A stretch of 22,492 nucleotides of DNA, from NCBI GenBank assembly GCA_038747915.1, contig JBCDJJ010000061.1:1-22492 (forward strand), in the 5' to 3' direction. The notes beneath the pieces were generated by a model that made no database searches, was not told the origin of the DNA, and worked only from the letters and a program-made list of their open reading frames with translations. A program made the translations under genes and the position numbers. Positions 13,909 to 22,492 of this stretch are shown here, piece after piece. The DNA comes from JBCDAP01 sp038747915 (GTDB taxonomy: Bacteria; Planctomycetota; Phycisphaerae; Phycisphaerales; UBA1924). How positions within the stretch are numbered: the stretch's first letter is position 1; each line of letters starts with the position of its first letter.

Positions 13909-14943
13909 ATGCGAGCCCAGCGGCTGATCGGGTGTGTGGGCGCGGGCGTGATTGGCTCAACGGCTGTGGCCCAGTCGACGTACATCGCGCTGGGCGACTC
14001 GCTCGCCTTCGGGTATCAGCGACTCGGTATCCCCGGGCGCAGCGTTGGCGAGGCGGGATACGTCGGCCCGTTTCGCGACAGGATCGAGAGCGAGTTCGGC
14101 GAACCCATCACCCTCGTGAACCTGGGGATCCCGGGCGAAGAGGCCTCGGACTTTTCAACCTTCGGTGCGTTCGGCGTCTTCTTGAACGAAAATTACGACC
14201 TGAGCGTTGAGTTTCCGCGCTCACAGGCGGAGGAGTTCGGTGTGCGGGTGGCCGGTGCGGAGTCGGCCGGGCGGCCGGTGCGGTTCGTGACGATCCAGAT
14301 CGGCGTCAACGACCTGCTCGACGATCTCGATGCGCTGCGCATGCTGTCACCTGCAGCACAGGTCACCGCGGTGCAGTCGGAGCTGCCGAGTGTCGAGGCG
14401 AGCGTGCGGGCGGTGTACTCGATCGTGGCGAACGCGGTGCCCGATGCCGAGGTGTACGTGGTGGGCTACTACAACCCCTTCGCGCTCTTTCTCGATCACC
14501 CCGAACTCGACCCGAGCGGCGCGGAGGGGCTCGGGGCGCACCTCGCCGAGTCGACCGACGAGGTGACGGCGCTGCTGAATGCCAGGCTCGAGACCGCGGC
14601 GACCGATTTCGGGTTTATCTTTGTCGACGGCGTGTTCGAGGCCATCGATGGCCAGGAGGCCACGCTCACCCGCATCACCGAGATCGACTTCATCCTGCAG
14701 GAGCCCAACATCCACCCGACCGACGGGGGGTACGCGGTGATCGCCGAGGTGCTGATCGACGCAGCGTTCCCGTGCCTCGCAGATGTGGATCAGGACGGTG
14801 ACATCGACGGCGACGATCTGACCGCGGCGTCGCCGGGCGGGGCTCAGGCGACCGCGGGCGAGGTGCTGGCACTGCCGGGCGGTGTGTTCGATGCGTTCGA
14901 TGTGGCGGAGTGGGGCGTGCTCAGCGCAGCGGGGTGTGACTGA
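13909..14943 (+). CDS. Secreted SGNH/GDSL hydrolase with GC-type dockerin-like tail
   Basis: A 344-residue exported esterase/lipase-like protein. A signal peptide covers residues 1-21 (ending Ala-Val-Ala before Gln). The SGNH domain begins at once: block I Leu-Gly-Asp-Ser with nucleophile S31, block III Gly-Val-Asn-Asp with N134, and block V His in Asn-Ile-His-Pro at H269. The Asp that normally sits three residues before this His is replaced by Pro266; E265 is next to it. The C-terminus (about 290-344) has a calcium-loop Asp-Val-Asp-Gln-Asp-Gly-Asp-Ile-Asp pattern and a second Phe-Asp-Ala-Phe-Asp-Val repeat, ending near Gly-Cys, like the GC-type dockerins of Phycisphaerales. The ATG at 13909 is preferred over GTG at 13903 because GAGG lies five bases before it. 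Substrate unknown; probably an acyl or acetyl ester on a polysaccharide or lipid. Confidence 0.87.
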   Translation: MRAQRLIGCVGAGVIGSTAVAQSTYIALGDSLAFGYQRLGIPGRSVGEAGYVGPFRDRIESEFGEPITLVNLGIPGEEASDFSTFGAFGVFLNENYDLSVEFPRSQAEEFGVRVAGAESAGRPVRFVTIQIGVNDLLDDLDALRMLSPAAQVTAVQSELPSVEASVRAVYSIVANAVPDAEVYVVGYYNPFALFLDHPELDPSGAEGLGAHLAESTDEVTALLNARLETAATDFGFIFVDGVFEAIDGQEATLTRITEIDFILQEPNIHPTDGGYAVIAEVLIDAAFPCLADVDQDGDIDGDDLTAASPGGAQATAGEVLALPGGVFDAFDVAEWGVLSAAGCD

Positions 14944-15045
14944 ACCGCTGTTCGACGTATGCATGCGGGGATTATCAGCCGCGACCGCACCGGTGAGGAC
15001 GAAGATCCGAGCACGTGCATGCTGATGTCTTGAAGGGCGACACAC

Positions 15046-15921
15046 ATGTGGAAGCTTGTTTCGATCGTCGTCGTGTGCGTGCCACCGCTCGTCCTCTTCA
15101 TCGTGCTTGATCACTTATCTTTTGCCACGAGGTTCGCCGCTGCGTTCGGTCTGATGTTGGTGTTGAACGTTGTGGTCTTCGCGTGCCGTATCGTCGCGAG
15201 CATCACGCGGATACCCGTGGATGCCGAGGCGATTCGCGTTGCAGAGGCGGGGGTCTTCGAGCCACCGGCCGATGTGGCGCACAGGCTCGCTGAGCTTGAT
15301 GCACGGATCGCGGGGGACGAACTCGAGGTGCGCCAGCGCGGGTGGTACCTGCTGATGACAAGCGAGGTGTGGAGCGTCTGGGGCACTGCCTGGGAGTTCG
15401 ACGGCGGCGTATTGTGGGGGTCGATCTCCAAAGTTGATTTGCAGAATCAGAACACGGGCTTCGATTCGTGGATCGAGGCATCGTCCGCGTCACCCGATCT
15501 CGTTCGCACATACTCAACGTTGACCGGATGGCAGGGGGTGTCACACGACTTCCAGATTGTGCGGCGTCTCAATGGGGCGGCGTCGCCGCGCGAGGTAGTG
15601 GAGTCGCACTTCAAGCTGATGGGCTACGAGGGCTTCGAGCCGATGCAGCGCGATGCAACAGATCAAACATTTCTCGAGTTTCTGCATCAGATACGAGCGG
15701 CGCAGACCGAGACGATGCTCCGATCACGCGATCTTATCGAGGGCCGTGACGGCCATCTTGTCTTCCGGTTCAGCGTGCTGATGTTTGCTCGTGCTGTGCT
15801 GAAAATGCTACTGGGGTTCGTCACCTGGCTTCCGGGTGTTCGCTGGATGACGCGCCGGCGGGAGCGCTGGCGGAATGCGGAACTGCTGCGGCGTGCTGGC
15901 GTGCTTGTCGAGCCCGCATAG
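15046..15921 (+). CDS. Membrane protein of unknown function with low GC
   Basis: I do not recognise this 291-residue protein. Two transmembrane helices are clear near the N-terminus (about 3-21 and 27-50). A soluble central part with many aromatic residues follows (100-240), including a Trp-Ser-Val-Trp-Gly-Thr-Ala-Trp run near 109-116. A third hydrophobic stretch lies at about 244-265, then a basic tail with many Arg. GAAGGG nine or so bases upstream serves as ribosome site. Its composition is unlike its neighbours: two 60-base samples (15421-15480 and 15661-15720) contain 60 G or C in 120, against 41 in 60 for a sample of the preceding gene. This suggests recent acquisition or weak codon selection. 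It stands alone, convergent with aconitase. Confidence 0.75.
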   Translation: MWKLVSIVVVCVPPLVLFIVLDHLSFATRFAAAFGLMLVLNVVVFACRIVASITRIPVDAEAIRVAEAGVFEPPADVAHRLAELDARIAGDELEVRQRGWYLLMTSEVWSVWGTAWEFDGGVLWGSISKVDLQNQNTGFDSWIEASSASPDLVRTYSTLTGWQGVSHDFQIVRRLNGAASPREVVESHFKLMGYEGFEPMQRDATDQTFLEFLHQIRAAQTETMLRSRDLIEGRDGHLVFRFSVLMFARAVLKMLLGFVTWLPGVRWMTRRRERWRNAELLRRAGVLVEPA

Positions 15922-16035
15922 CGTGGCTCCGGTGTGAAACCGTGACGGATGAGCACTCTCCGCAACAAGCGATGTCGCCAGCCGATCGCGTAGCTCCACA
16001 TCTTCTCCCACCACCTGACCCCTTTTTCGAGGCGA

Positions 16036-18780
<2,745 letters not shown>

Positions 18781-18814
18781 GGGGGCTCCTCGGGGTGCGG
18801 ATGGGCGGGGGAGC

Positions 18815-18820
18815 AGTCTA
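18815..18820 (-). promoter_or_regulatory. -10 element (TAGACT) of acnA
   Basis: On the minus strand TAGACT lies 34 bases before the aconitase ATG and predicts an RNA start near 18808 with a leader of about 28 bases holding the ribosome site. The hexamer is identical to the one before psuG. The palindrome CTATC-CTT-GATAG overlaps it and could be an operator. Confidence 0.4.
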
Positions 18821-19080
18821 TCCTTGATAGCGCGAAAGTCTGCTCCGACGTCACACCGACGCCGAAGGCTCCGCCTCGCTGCTGATCGGCTTTGGGCCCG
18901 GTCGGTGGGCGGCTCGATACCTACTCGATGGTGACACCGGTCAACGAGGGTGTCGCTCACACCGTGCCGCCCGCAGCCGCCACCGGTTGCGCCGAGTGCC
19001 CCGCTCGGGCTCGCCGAGTCCGGGCATCGAGCGTGCGACGGGGCTGATCGGCGTGCCCGAACCCCTAATTCCGATTATGA

Positions 19081-19170
19081 ATTTGTTCTGCCTTTTCTCT
19101 ATTTATTAGAATTTAATAGATAATACAATTTGATGTATGAAAAAACTTACATAAAGTAATCTCTGTATTG
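19081..19170. other. AT-rich island in the promoter of the PEP-CTERM gene
   Basis: Only 20 of these 90 bases are G or C (22%), in a genome region near two-thirds GC. It contains an inverted repeat TATTA-GAATT-TAATA at 19104-19118 and the promoter-like pair at 19130-19157. It looks like an UP-element-rich or nucleoid-protein-bound promoter region. No DnaA-box cluster was seen, so an origin is unlikely. Confidence 0.7.
19130..19157 (+). promoter_or_regulatory. Sigma-70-type promoter for the PEP-CTERM gene
   Basis: TTGATG (19130-19135) and TAAAGT (19152-19157) are separated by 16 bases. This is the best -35/-10 pair in the window. It predicts an RNA start near 19164 and a leader of about 100 bases. 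Confidence 0.5.
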
Positions 19171-19267
19171 GACCGCGTCGAACTCGGGGGCATGCTCGTG
19201 GTCGGCGCGCCCTGCCGGGCGTCGGCGGGCGGCCGATCGTGTCACACGCACAGAAAGGGGTGCAGCG

Positions 19268-19945
19268 ATGTATGCGCCTTCGTTCGTGGGGCTCGCCTGC
19301 GTCGTTCTCGCGGCGGGATCTCAGGCGGCGGTCATCGATATCTCGGCGGGAGACAAGACGATCGCCGACCTTCTCGGCAACAGCTTCATCGTCGATGACA
19401 AGCAGTTTGACATCGAGTTCTATGCGTCGGCGACGGTGTTTCCCGGGGAGCTGTTCATCGTTCCAGTTGATTTCGGCTTGTTCGGGCGCGGCTTCGATCT
19501 GTTGTTCGAGCTGGCCGATCGGCCGGGTGACTTCATGATGACGGGCTTCACGCTCGAGTACGACGTCACGGTGATCCACCCCGACCCCGGGTATCTCATC
19601 GTGGACAACATTCTTCAGTTCAACGGCTTCGCAGCCGTCGACGGCTCGATCGCCGAGGTCAACGAGACCGTGATCGACGGCGTGACGGGTGCGCTGGTCG
19701 GCGAAAAGACCGTGTTCGCGGACGGCGGGCTCCCGCGAGAGACGTGGCGGCTCGAGGATCGGCTGGAGTTCGATGGTGTCCGATCGCTGAACATCGTCAA
19801 GGACTTCCTGCTGTTCGCGCCGCAGCAGAACGGCGTGGCGGATGCCTCGTTCATCCGTCAGACGTTCAGTCAGGTGCCGAGCCCCGGCACGGTGGCACTC
19901 CTCGGCATCGCAGGGGTCTCTGTGGTGCGTAGGCGTCGCGCCTGA
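19268..19945 (+). CDS. PEP-CTERM sorting domain protein
   Basis: A 225-residue exported protein. The signal peptide covers about residues 1-20 (ending Gln-Ala-Ala). The middle is an acidic, beta-rich domain with repeated Phe-Asp, Leu-Phe and Val-Ile-Asp segments and no catalytic motif. The last 23 residues are a PEP-CTERM-type sorting tail: Val-Pro-Ser-Pro-Gly, a hydrophobic helix, then Arg-Arg-Arg-Arg-Ala. Such tails are recognised and cut by exosortase (EpsH-type) in bacteria that make exopolysaccharide; no exosortase gene is in the window. AAAGGGG upstream is the ribosome site. It has its own AT-rich promoter and an intrinsic terminator behind it, so it is probably monocistronic. The function of the mature domain is unknown; surface or matrix attachment is likely. 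Confidence 0.88.
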   Translation: MYAPSFVGLACVVLAAGSQAAVIDISAGDKTIADLLGNSFIVDDKQFDIEFYASATVFPGELFIVPVDFGLFGRGFDLLFELADRPGDFMMTGFTLEYDVTVIHPDPGYLIVDNILQFNGFAAVDGSIAEVNETVIDGVTGALVGEKTVFADGGLPRETWRLEDRLEFDGVRSLNIVKDFLLFAPQQNGVADASFIRQTFSQVPSPGTVALLGIAGVSVVRRRRA

Positions 19946-19954
19946 CTCACACCG

Positions 19955-19990
19955 AGCGGTCGGCGTGGAGGTGTTGCGTCGGCCGCTTTT
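19955..19990 (+). terminator. Intrinsic terminator of the PEP-CTERM gene
   Basis: AGCGGTCGG (19955-19963) pairs along its full length with TCGGCCGCT (19979-19987), using two G-T wobbles. Three more inner pairs are possible around a 9-base loop. The stem runs straight into TTTT at 19987-19990. It begins ten bases after the stop codon. Confidence 0.65.
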
Positions 19991-20069
19991 CGTGACGCTC
20001 GAACTCCGGGCGAGGGCGCATCGAGATGTCGCGATCGTTGAGAGTCGGTCGCGACGGCATGAATGAGAT

Positions 20070-20321
20070 CTACTCCCGCTCGGCGGGCTGTTCGCGACTT
20101 GGCGGCTCGGATGTCTCGAACTCGTCGGCGCGGATCAATCGCTCGCCCTCTTCGGCGGAGATCGAGCCCTCGGCGACGTATGCGGAGATCTCCCGCTTGG
20201 TCCGCTCGCGTTGGCGCGTCTGGAGGTAGTCGTTGAGCAGCGGCAGGCCGATGGCCGCGGCCGCGATCGCGGCGCCGGATGCCGTGGCCACGCAGATCAT
20301 CACCACAAGACCGGTATCCAT
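20070..20321 (-). CDS. Small membrane protein with SHOCT/YvlB-like tail
   Basis: An 83-residue protein with one N-terminal transmembrane helix (about 4-30, Ala/Ile/Val-rich). A basic stretch follows (Arg-Gln-Arg-Glu-Arg-Thr-Lys-Arg), then a short helical motif Ile-Ser-x-Tyr-Val-Ala-Glu-Gly-Ser-Ile-Ser-Ala-Glu-Glu-Gly-Glu-Arg-Leu-Ile at about 45-64. That motif resembles the 'eGkIt.eEa..Ll' pattern of SHOCT-like and YvlB N-terminal segments, which often mediate oligomer or partner contacts in envelope-stress proteins. The acidic tail is disordered. The frame extends to 20354, but Met at 20321 is preferred because AAAGGGG lies eight bases or so before it. It diverges from tatC. Function is unknown; the motif match is by eye and tentative. 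Confidence 0.72.
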   Translation of the reverse strand: MDTGLVVMICVATASGAAIAAAAIGLPLLNDYLQTRQRERTKREISAYVAEGSISAEEGERLIRADEFETSEPPSREQPAERE

Positions 20322-20355
20322 CCGCGCACCCCTTTCGTGTGACATCTTCGGCATT

Positions 20356-20383
20356 CGGGCCCGGGCCTTTCAAGCCGGGCCCG
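20356..20383. repeat. GC-rich inverted repeat around the -35 region of tatC
   Basis: CGGGCCCGG (20356-20364) and CCGGGCCCG (20375-20383) form a perfect 9-base inverted repeat with a 10-base centre. It lies between divergent promoters, so it is not a terminator for either gene. The -35-like TTTCAA (20368-20373) of tatC sits in the centre. It may be an operator; the arms are also nearly self-palindromic. Confidence 0.5.
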
Positions 20384-20389
20384 TGGGCG

Positions 20390-20395
20390 TATCCT
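20390..20395 (+). promoter_or_regulatory. -10 element (TATCCT) of tatC, predicting a near-leaderless mRNA
   Basis: TATCCT ends eight bases before the ATG at 20404, and no Shine-Dalgarno sequence is present. TTTCAA at 20368-20373 is a weak -35 candidate, 16 bases away. The expected leader is zero to two bases. Confidence 0.5.
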
Positions 20396-20403
20396 CCGCC
20401 GCC

Positions 20404-21372
20404 ATGCCCGAGCCCGCTCGTCAGGACCCGCGGATCATGCCGCTTGGCGACCACCTGGAGGAACTCCGCCGGCGTGTGATCTGGTCGCTCGTCGTGCCCG
20501 TGCCGGTGTTCGCTCTGTGCCTGGCGTTCGGGCCGCAGCTGCTGACGTTTCTGACCGGCCCGGTGAGGCGAGCTCTGCAGGCCGCGGGTCAGCCGACGCG
20601 GATGCTCGCGACGCACCCGCTCGAGACGGTCGTGGCGTGGATGAAGGTGTCGGCGATCGTCACCGTGCTCGTGACGCTGCCGTGGGTGATCTATCAGGTG
20701 TGGCTGTTCGTCGCGCCGGGGCTGATGAGGGCGGAGCGGCGGTTCGTGCACCTGCTGCTGCCCATGTCGGCGGTGATGACGGTATTGAGCGCGGTGTTCC
20801 TGTACACGGTCCTGCTGCCCGTGTCGCTGGTCTTTCTGATCGGGCTCGGATCCTCGCTCGTGAAGCAGACACCGCAGCAGATCGAGCTACCACCCGGGCT
20901 CGTGCTGCCCGACGTGCCGATGCTTGAGGGCGACCCGTTTGGTGTGCCGCACGGACAGATGTGGTTCAACGACGAACTGAACGAGCTGCGGCTTCAGACA
21001 GAGAGGGGTGTCATCGGCTTCCCGGGCCGCGGCGGTGGGGTGATCGCGCAGGAGTACCGGATTGGTGAGTACGTGAGCCTGGTGTTCACGCTCGGCTTCG
21101 TGTTCGCGATCGCGTTCCAGTTGCCGGTGGCGATGCTGCTGCTCGGGTGGGTGGGCATCCTGGAGCCACACGATCTGACGGGGTACCGCCGGTATGTCGC
21201 GATGGGGTGCGCGGTCGCGGGCGCGGTGTTCACGCCGCAGGACCCGCTCAGCATGATCATGCTGGGCGCGGCGCTCTACGCGCTGTTCGAGCTGGGCATT
21301 GTGCTGATGCGCGTGCTGCCCGCGGAGCGTGTGGCGGGGAGCGGGGGCGATCAGTCCGGGGACGACGTGTGA
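20404..21372 (+). CDS. tatC: Twin-arginine translocase subunit TatC
   Basis: A 322-residue inner-membrane protein, the signal-peptide receptor of the Tat pathway for folded proteins. Family marks are the N-terminal His-Leu-Glu-Glu-Leu-Arg-Arg-Arg (17-24), Pro-Trp-Val-Ile-Tyr-Gln-Val-Trp near 93-100, Ala-Pro-Gly-Leu-x-x-x-Glu-Arg-Arg at 104-113, and six hydrophobic segments. Typical TatC has about 250 residues; the excess is mainly a long polar loop (about 149-218) between the third and fourth helices, on the periplasmic side. In the fourth helix, the site of the E. coli Glu170 is Gln239 (Phe-Gln-Leu-Pro-Val), a change I believe also occurs in other TatC lineages. The ATG at 20404 has no ribosome site. 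The stop overlaps the tadA start, so the two are coupled. No tatA/B is nearby. Confidence 0.96.
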   Translation: MPEPARQDPRIMPLGDHLEELRRRVIWSLVVPVPVFALCLAFGPQLLTFLTGPVRRALQAAGQPTRMLATHPLETVVAWMKVSAIVTVLVTLPWVIYQVWLFVAPGLMRAERRFVHLLLPMSAVMTVLSAVFLYTVLLPVSLVFLIGLGSSLVKQTPQQIELPPGLVLPDVPMLEGDPFGVPHGQMWFNDELNELRLQTERGVIGFPGRGGGVIAQEYRIGEYVSLVFTLGFVFAIAFQLPVAMLLLGWVGILEPHDLTGYRRYVAMGCAVAGAVFTPQDPLSMIMLGAALYALFELGIVLMRVLPAERVAGSGGDQSGDDV

Positions 21373-21872
21373 CGAGCGAGGGCACGACGATCGAGCTGAC
21401 GGCCCACGACGAGGCCGCCATGGGTCTTGCTATCGGGCTCGCCGAGCGGGCATCGGCGCTCGACGAGGTGCCCGTCGGCGCAGTGGTGTACCGCACCGAT
21501 ACGGGCGAGCCGCTCGGGCGGGCCCACAACGAGGTCGAGGCGCTCGGTGATGGCACGGCCCACGCGGAGATGCTCGCGATTCGGCGTGCGATGAGCCGCG
21601 TCGCGGGTAAGCGACTGACCGGGTGCTCGATCGCGGTCACGCTGGAGCCGTGCCCGATGTGCGCTGCGGCGCTGGTCCACGCCCGGATTGGCCGACTGAT
21701 CTTCGGCGCCGTCGATGAGAAAGGCGGCGGTGTTCGTTCGGTCTACCAAATCGGTCAAGATGGTCGAATGAATCACGGTTTTGCTGTTCTCGGCGGCGTT
21801 CGTTCGGAAGAATGTGGAGAGTTGCTCCGGGCGTTCTTTCGCGCGAAACGCGAGGCCGTCCGAGACGTATGA
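21369..21872 (+). CDS. tadA: tRNA-specific adenosine deaminase
   Basis: A 167-residue zinc deaminase that converts A34 to inosine in tRNA-Arg(ACG). The zinc and catalytic motif is complete: H65-Ala-E67 and Pro-C95-Pro-Met-C98. The C-terminal part with Asp-Glu-Lys-Gly-Gly-Gly-Val, Asn-His, Gly-Gly-Val and Phe-Phe-Arg-x-Lys-Arg matches TadA more than guanine or cytosine deaminases. The start is GTG at 21369 within a GTGA overlap with the tatC stop. The Met at 21420 would cut into the first helix of the fold (Asp-Glu-x-x-Met-x-Leu-Ala), so it is less likely. Being coupled to tatC, it probably depends on re-initiating ribosomes. Other nucleoside deaminases are a minor alternative. Confidence 0.92.
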   Translation: MTSEGTTIELTAHDEAAMGLAIGLAERASALDEVPVGAVVYRTDTGEPLGRAHNEVEALGDGTAHAEMLAIRRAMSRVAGKRLTGCSIAVTLEPCPMCAAALVHARIGRLIFGAVDEKGGGVRSVYQIGQDGRMNHGFAVLGGVRSEECGELLRAFFRAKREAVRDV

Positions 21873-21888
21873 GCACCAGCAAGAGGCC

Positions 21889-21903
21889 GCACCAGGATGG
21901 TGC
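21889..21903. repeat. Small perfect hairpin between tadA and the HPF-family gene
   Basis: GCACCA (21889-21894) and TGGTGC (21898-21903) pair perfectly around GGA. There is no T-tract, so it is a weak terminator at best. Further along, TTGACT (21932-21937) could be a -35 for the next gene, but no good -10 follows. Confidence 0.3.
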
Positions 21904-21975
21904 ACCACGAGGACACGCGCCAGGTCGCCGATTGACTCGGTGTATCCGGCAGGACATGTGAAAGGAGCCCCCACC

Positions 21976-22284
21976 ATGCAATTGCTCGTCAACACCGGCC
22001 AAGTCTCCAGCTCCGACGCCCTCGATGCCCACATCCGCACCAAGCTCACCCGGGCGCTCGGCCATCTCGGCGAGCGGCTGACCCGCGTCGAGGTCCACCT
22101 CCGCGACGAGAACCAACTGCACCGGCACTCCAGTGACGACAAGCGGGTCACGATCGAGGCTCGCCCCCGCGGCATGCGGCCGATCACCGTCGAGGCCATC
22201 GGCGGCGACTTCTTCCAGGTGGCGGGTGTGGCGAGCGGCAAGCTCGGCAGAGCACTCGAACGGCGGTTCGGGCGGCGAGCGTGA
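21976..22284 (+). CDS. HPF/RaiA-family ribosome-associated protein
   Basis: A 102-residue protein of the ribosome-hibernation factor family, which binds the small subunit and stabilises idle ribosomes. The pattern fits: a beta strand at the start (Gln-Leu-Leu-Val-Asn-Thr), a helix (Ala-Leu-Asp-Ala-His-Ile-Arg-x-Lys-Leu), then Thr-Arg-Val-Glu-Val-His-Leu-Arg-Asp-Glu-Asn, a basic insert, and a second helix ending Leu-Gly-Arg-Ala-Leu-Glu-Arg-Arg. It lacks the C-terminal extension of long HPF, so it is a short form. The Asp-Glu-Asn variant resembles the stand-alone HPF/RaiA-like proteins found in many Gram-negative genomes. AAAGGAG eight bases before the ATG supports the start. It follows tadA by 103 bases and probably has its own promoter. 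Confidence 0.85.
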   Translation: MQLLVNTGQVSSSDALDAHIRTKLTRALGHLGERLTRVEVHLRDENQLHRHSSDDKRVTIEARPRGMRPITVEAIGGDFFQVAGVASGKLGRALERRFGRRA

Positions 22285-22492
22285 GGCCACGGCTCCGATC
22301 GCCCAGAGTTCAGTGAGATCGGGTCAGGCAGCGTGCCGCACTTGAAGAACGTCGGCGTGTGCTGAGCGGGCTTAGAGCAGACCAAGTCAACTCGTCTCGC
22401 CAGTCTCAGCGGTGGATCGACCGACTCCGGGACTTGGGTGCCACTGGCGGCTTGTCCGCCAGTGTTCAAGGGCTTTGGCGTTCGCACTGGTG
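22285..22492. other. Intergenic region to the window end
   Basis: No gene is supported here. A short inverted repeat lies near the right end. The composition is less GC-rich than the coding regions and no tRNA-like fold was seen. The next gene must start beyond the window. Confidence 0.6.
22442..22464. repeat. Perfect 9-base inverted repeat near the window end
   Basis: CACTGGCGG (22442-22450) and CCGCCAGTG (22456-22464) pair perfectly around CTTGT. No T-tract follows. It could terminate the HPF-family transcript, or be one copy of a dispersed hairpin repeat; similar CACTGG-type hairpins occur in planctomycete genomes as far as I remember, but only one copy is visible here. Confidence 0.6.

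Larger units (their letters stand above)
18781..19267. other. 487-base divergent intergenic region
   Basis: No gene is supported here; the short frames present have neither ribosome sites nor recognisable products. The left end carries the aconitase leader, its GAGGAG ribosome site, the TAGACT -10 and the small palindrome CTATC-CTT-GATAG (18818-18830) overlapping that -10. The middle (about 18840-19060) is GC-rich with several short imperfect hairpins, such as GACACC/GGTGTC at 18933-18954, and nothing I can name. The right part is the AT-rich island and the leader of the PEP-CTERM gene, with AAAGGGG shortly before the ATG at 19268. Confidence 0.7.

Noticed and set aside
18781..18960. A 60-residue N-terminal extension of aconitase
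   Set aside because: The residues do not match the family, and a strong ribosome site precedes the internal ATG at 18780.
19081..19170. Replication origin in the AT-rich island
   Set aside because: No DnaA-box cluster is seen and no dnaA, dnaN or partition gene is nearby.
21351..22487. A 378-codon minus-strand frame over tadA and the HPF-family gene
   Set aside because: It is antisense to two recognised genes and has no family motif or ribosome site.

Overview
The window looks like chromosomal DNA from a planctomycete of the class Phycisphaerae. The grounds are a high-GC background (68% in one 60-base stretch I counted inside a gene), a secreted GDSL hydrolase ending in a dockerin-like domain that closes with Gly-Cys (the 'GC-type dockerin' of Phycisphaerales), a PEP-CTERM-tailed exported protein, a TatC with an enlarged periplasmic loop, and diderm markers (KdsD for Kdo synthesis, a TonB-like protein, a lipoprotein peroxidase). 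The taxonomic call is inference from protein character, not from a marker gene. I see no rRNA, tRNA, insertion sequence, integrase, phage gene or CRISPR array. This reads as ordinary core chromosome.

Layout. 1-1037 (minus): a DUF58 vWA-like protein, coupled by an ATGA overlap to a gene that leaves the window. 1077-1982 (plus): a secreted coiled-coil protein. 2005-3740 (minus): a 3D-domain cell-wall protein and a PfkB-family 1-phosphofructokinase. 3892-6128 (plus): a short soluble histidine kinase overlapping an NtrC-type sigma-54 activator. 6219-8460 (plus): pseudouridine-5'-phosphate glycosidase and an exported endonuclease/exonuclease/phosphatase-fold protein. 8497-9333 (minus): a tandem-domain pterin synthase, divergent from a lipoprotein glutathione peroxidase (9403-10032, plus) and a very small secreted protein. 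10350-13819 (minus): a TonB-like protein, an Rrf2 regulator, a small secreted protein and arabinose-5-phosphate isomerase, in transcription order. 13909-15921 (plus): the GDSL hydrolase and a membrane protein of lower GC. 16036-18780 (minus): aconitase A. 19268-19945 (plus): the PEP-CTERM protein behind a sharply AT-rich promoter island. 20070-20321 (minus): a small membrane protein. 20404-22284 (plus): tatC, tadA and an HPF/RaiA-family protein. The last 200 bases hold a perfect inverted repeat and no gene.

Themes. Several genes serve the envelope: peptidoglycan-linked 3D protein, Kdo precursor synthesis, Tat export, TonB-like transducer and sortase-like tails. Others are housekeeping: aconitase, tRNA A34 deamination, ribosome hibernation, pseudouridine salvage, pterin/queuosine chemistry. 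The most interesting signal is in translation initiation. Five starts lack a Shine-Dalgarno sequence and instead have a TANNNT -10-like hexamer 6-10 bases before the start codon, which predicts leaderless or near-leaderless mRNAs. Most of the other genes have a normal Shine-Dalgarno sequence. Other points worth a look are a repeated TACnGTA dyad in front of the rrf2 gene, the TatC loop insertion, the tandem pterin synthase with a degenerate first half, a sensorless kinase paired with a sigma-54 activator, and a shared, symmetric -10 element between two divergent genes. I found no convincing novel multi-gene system.
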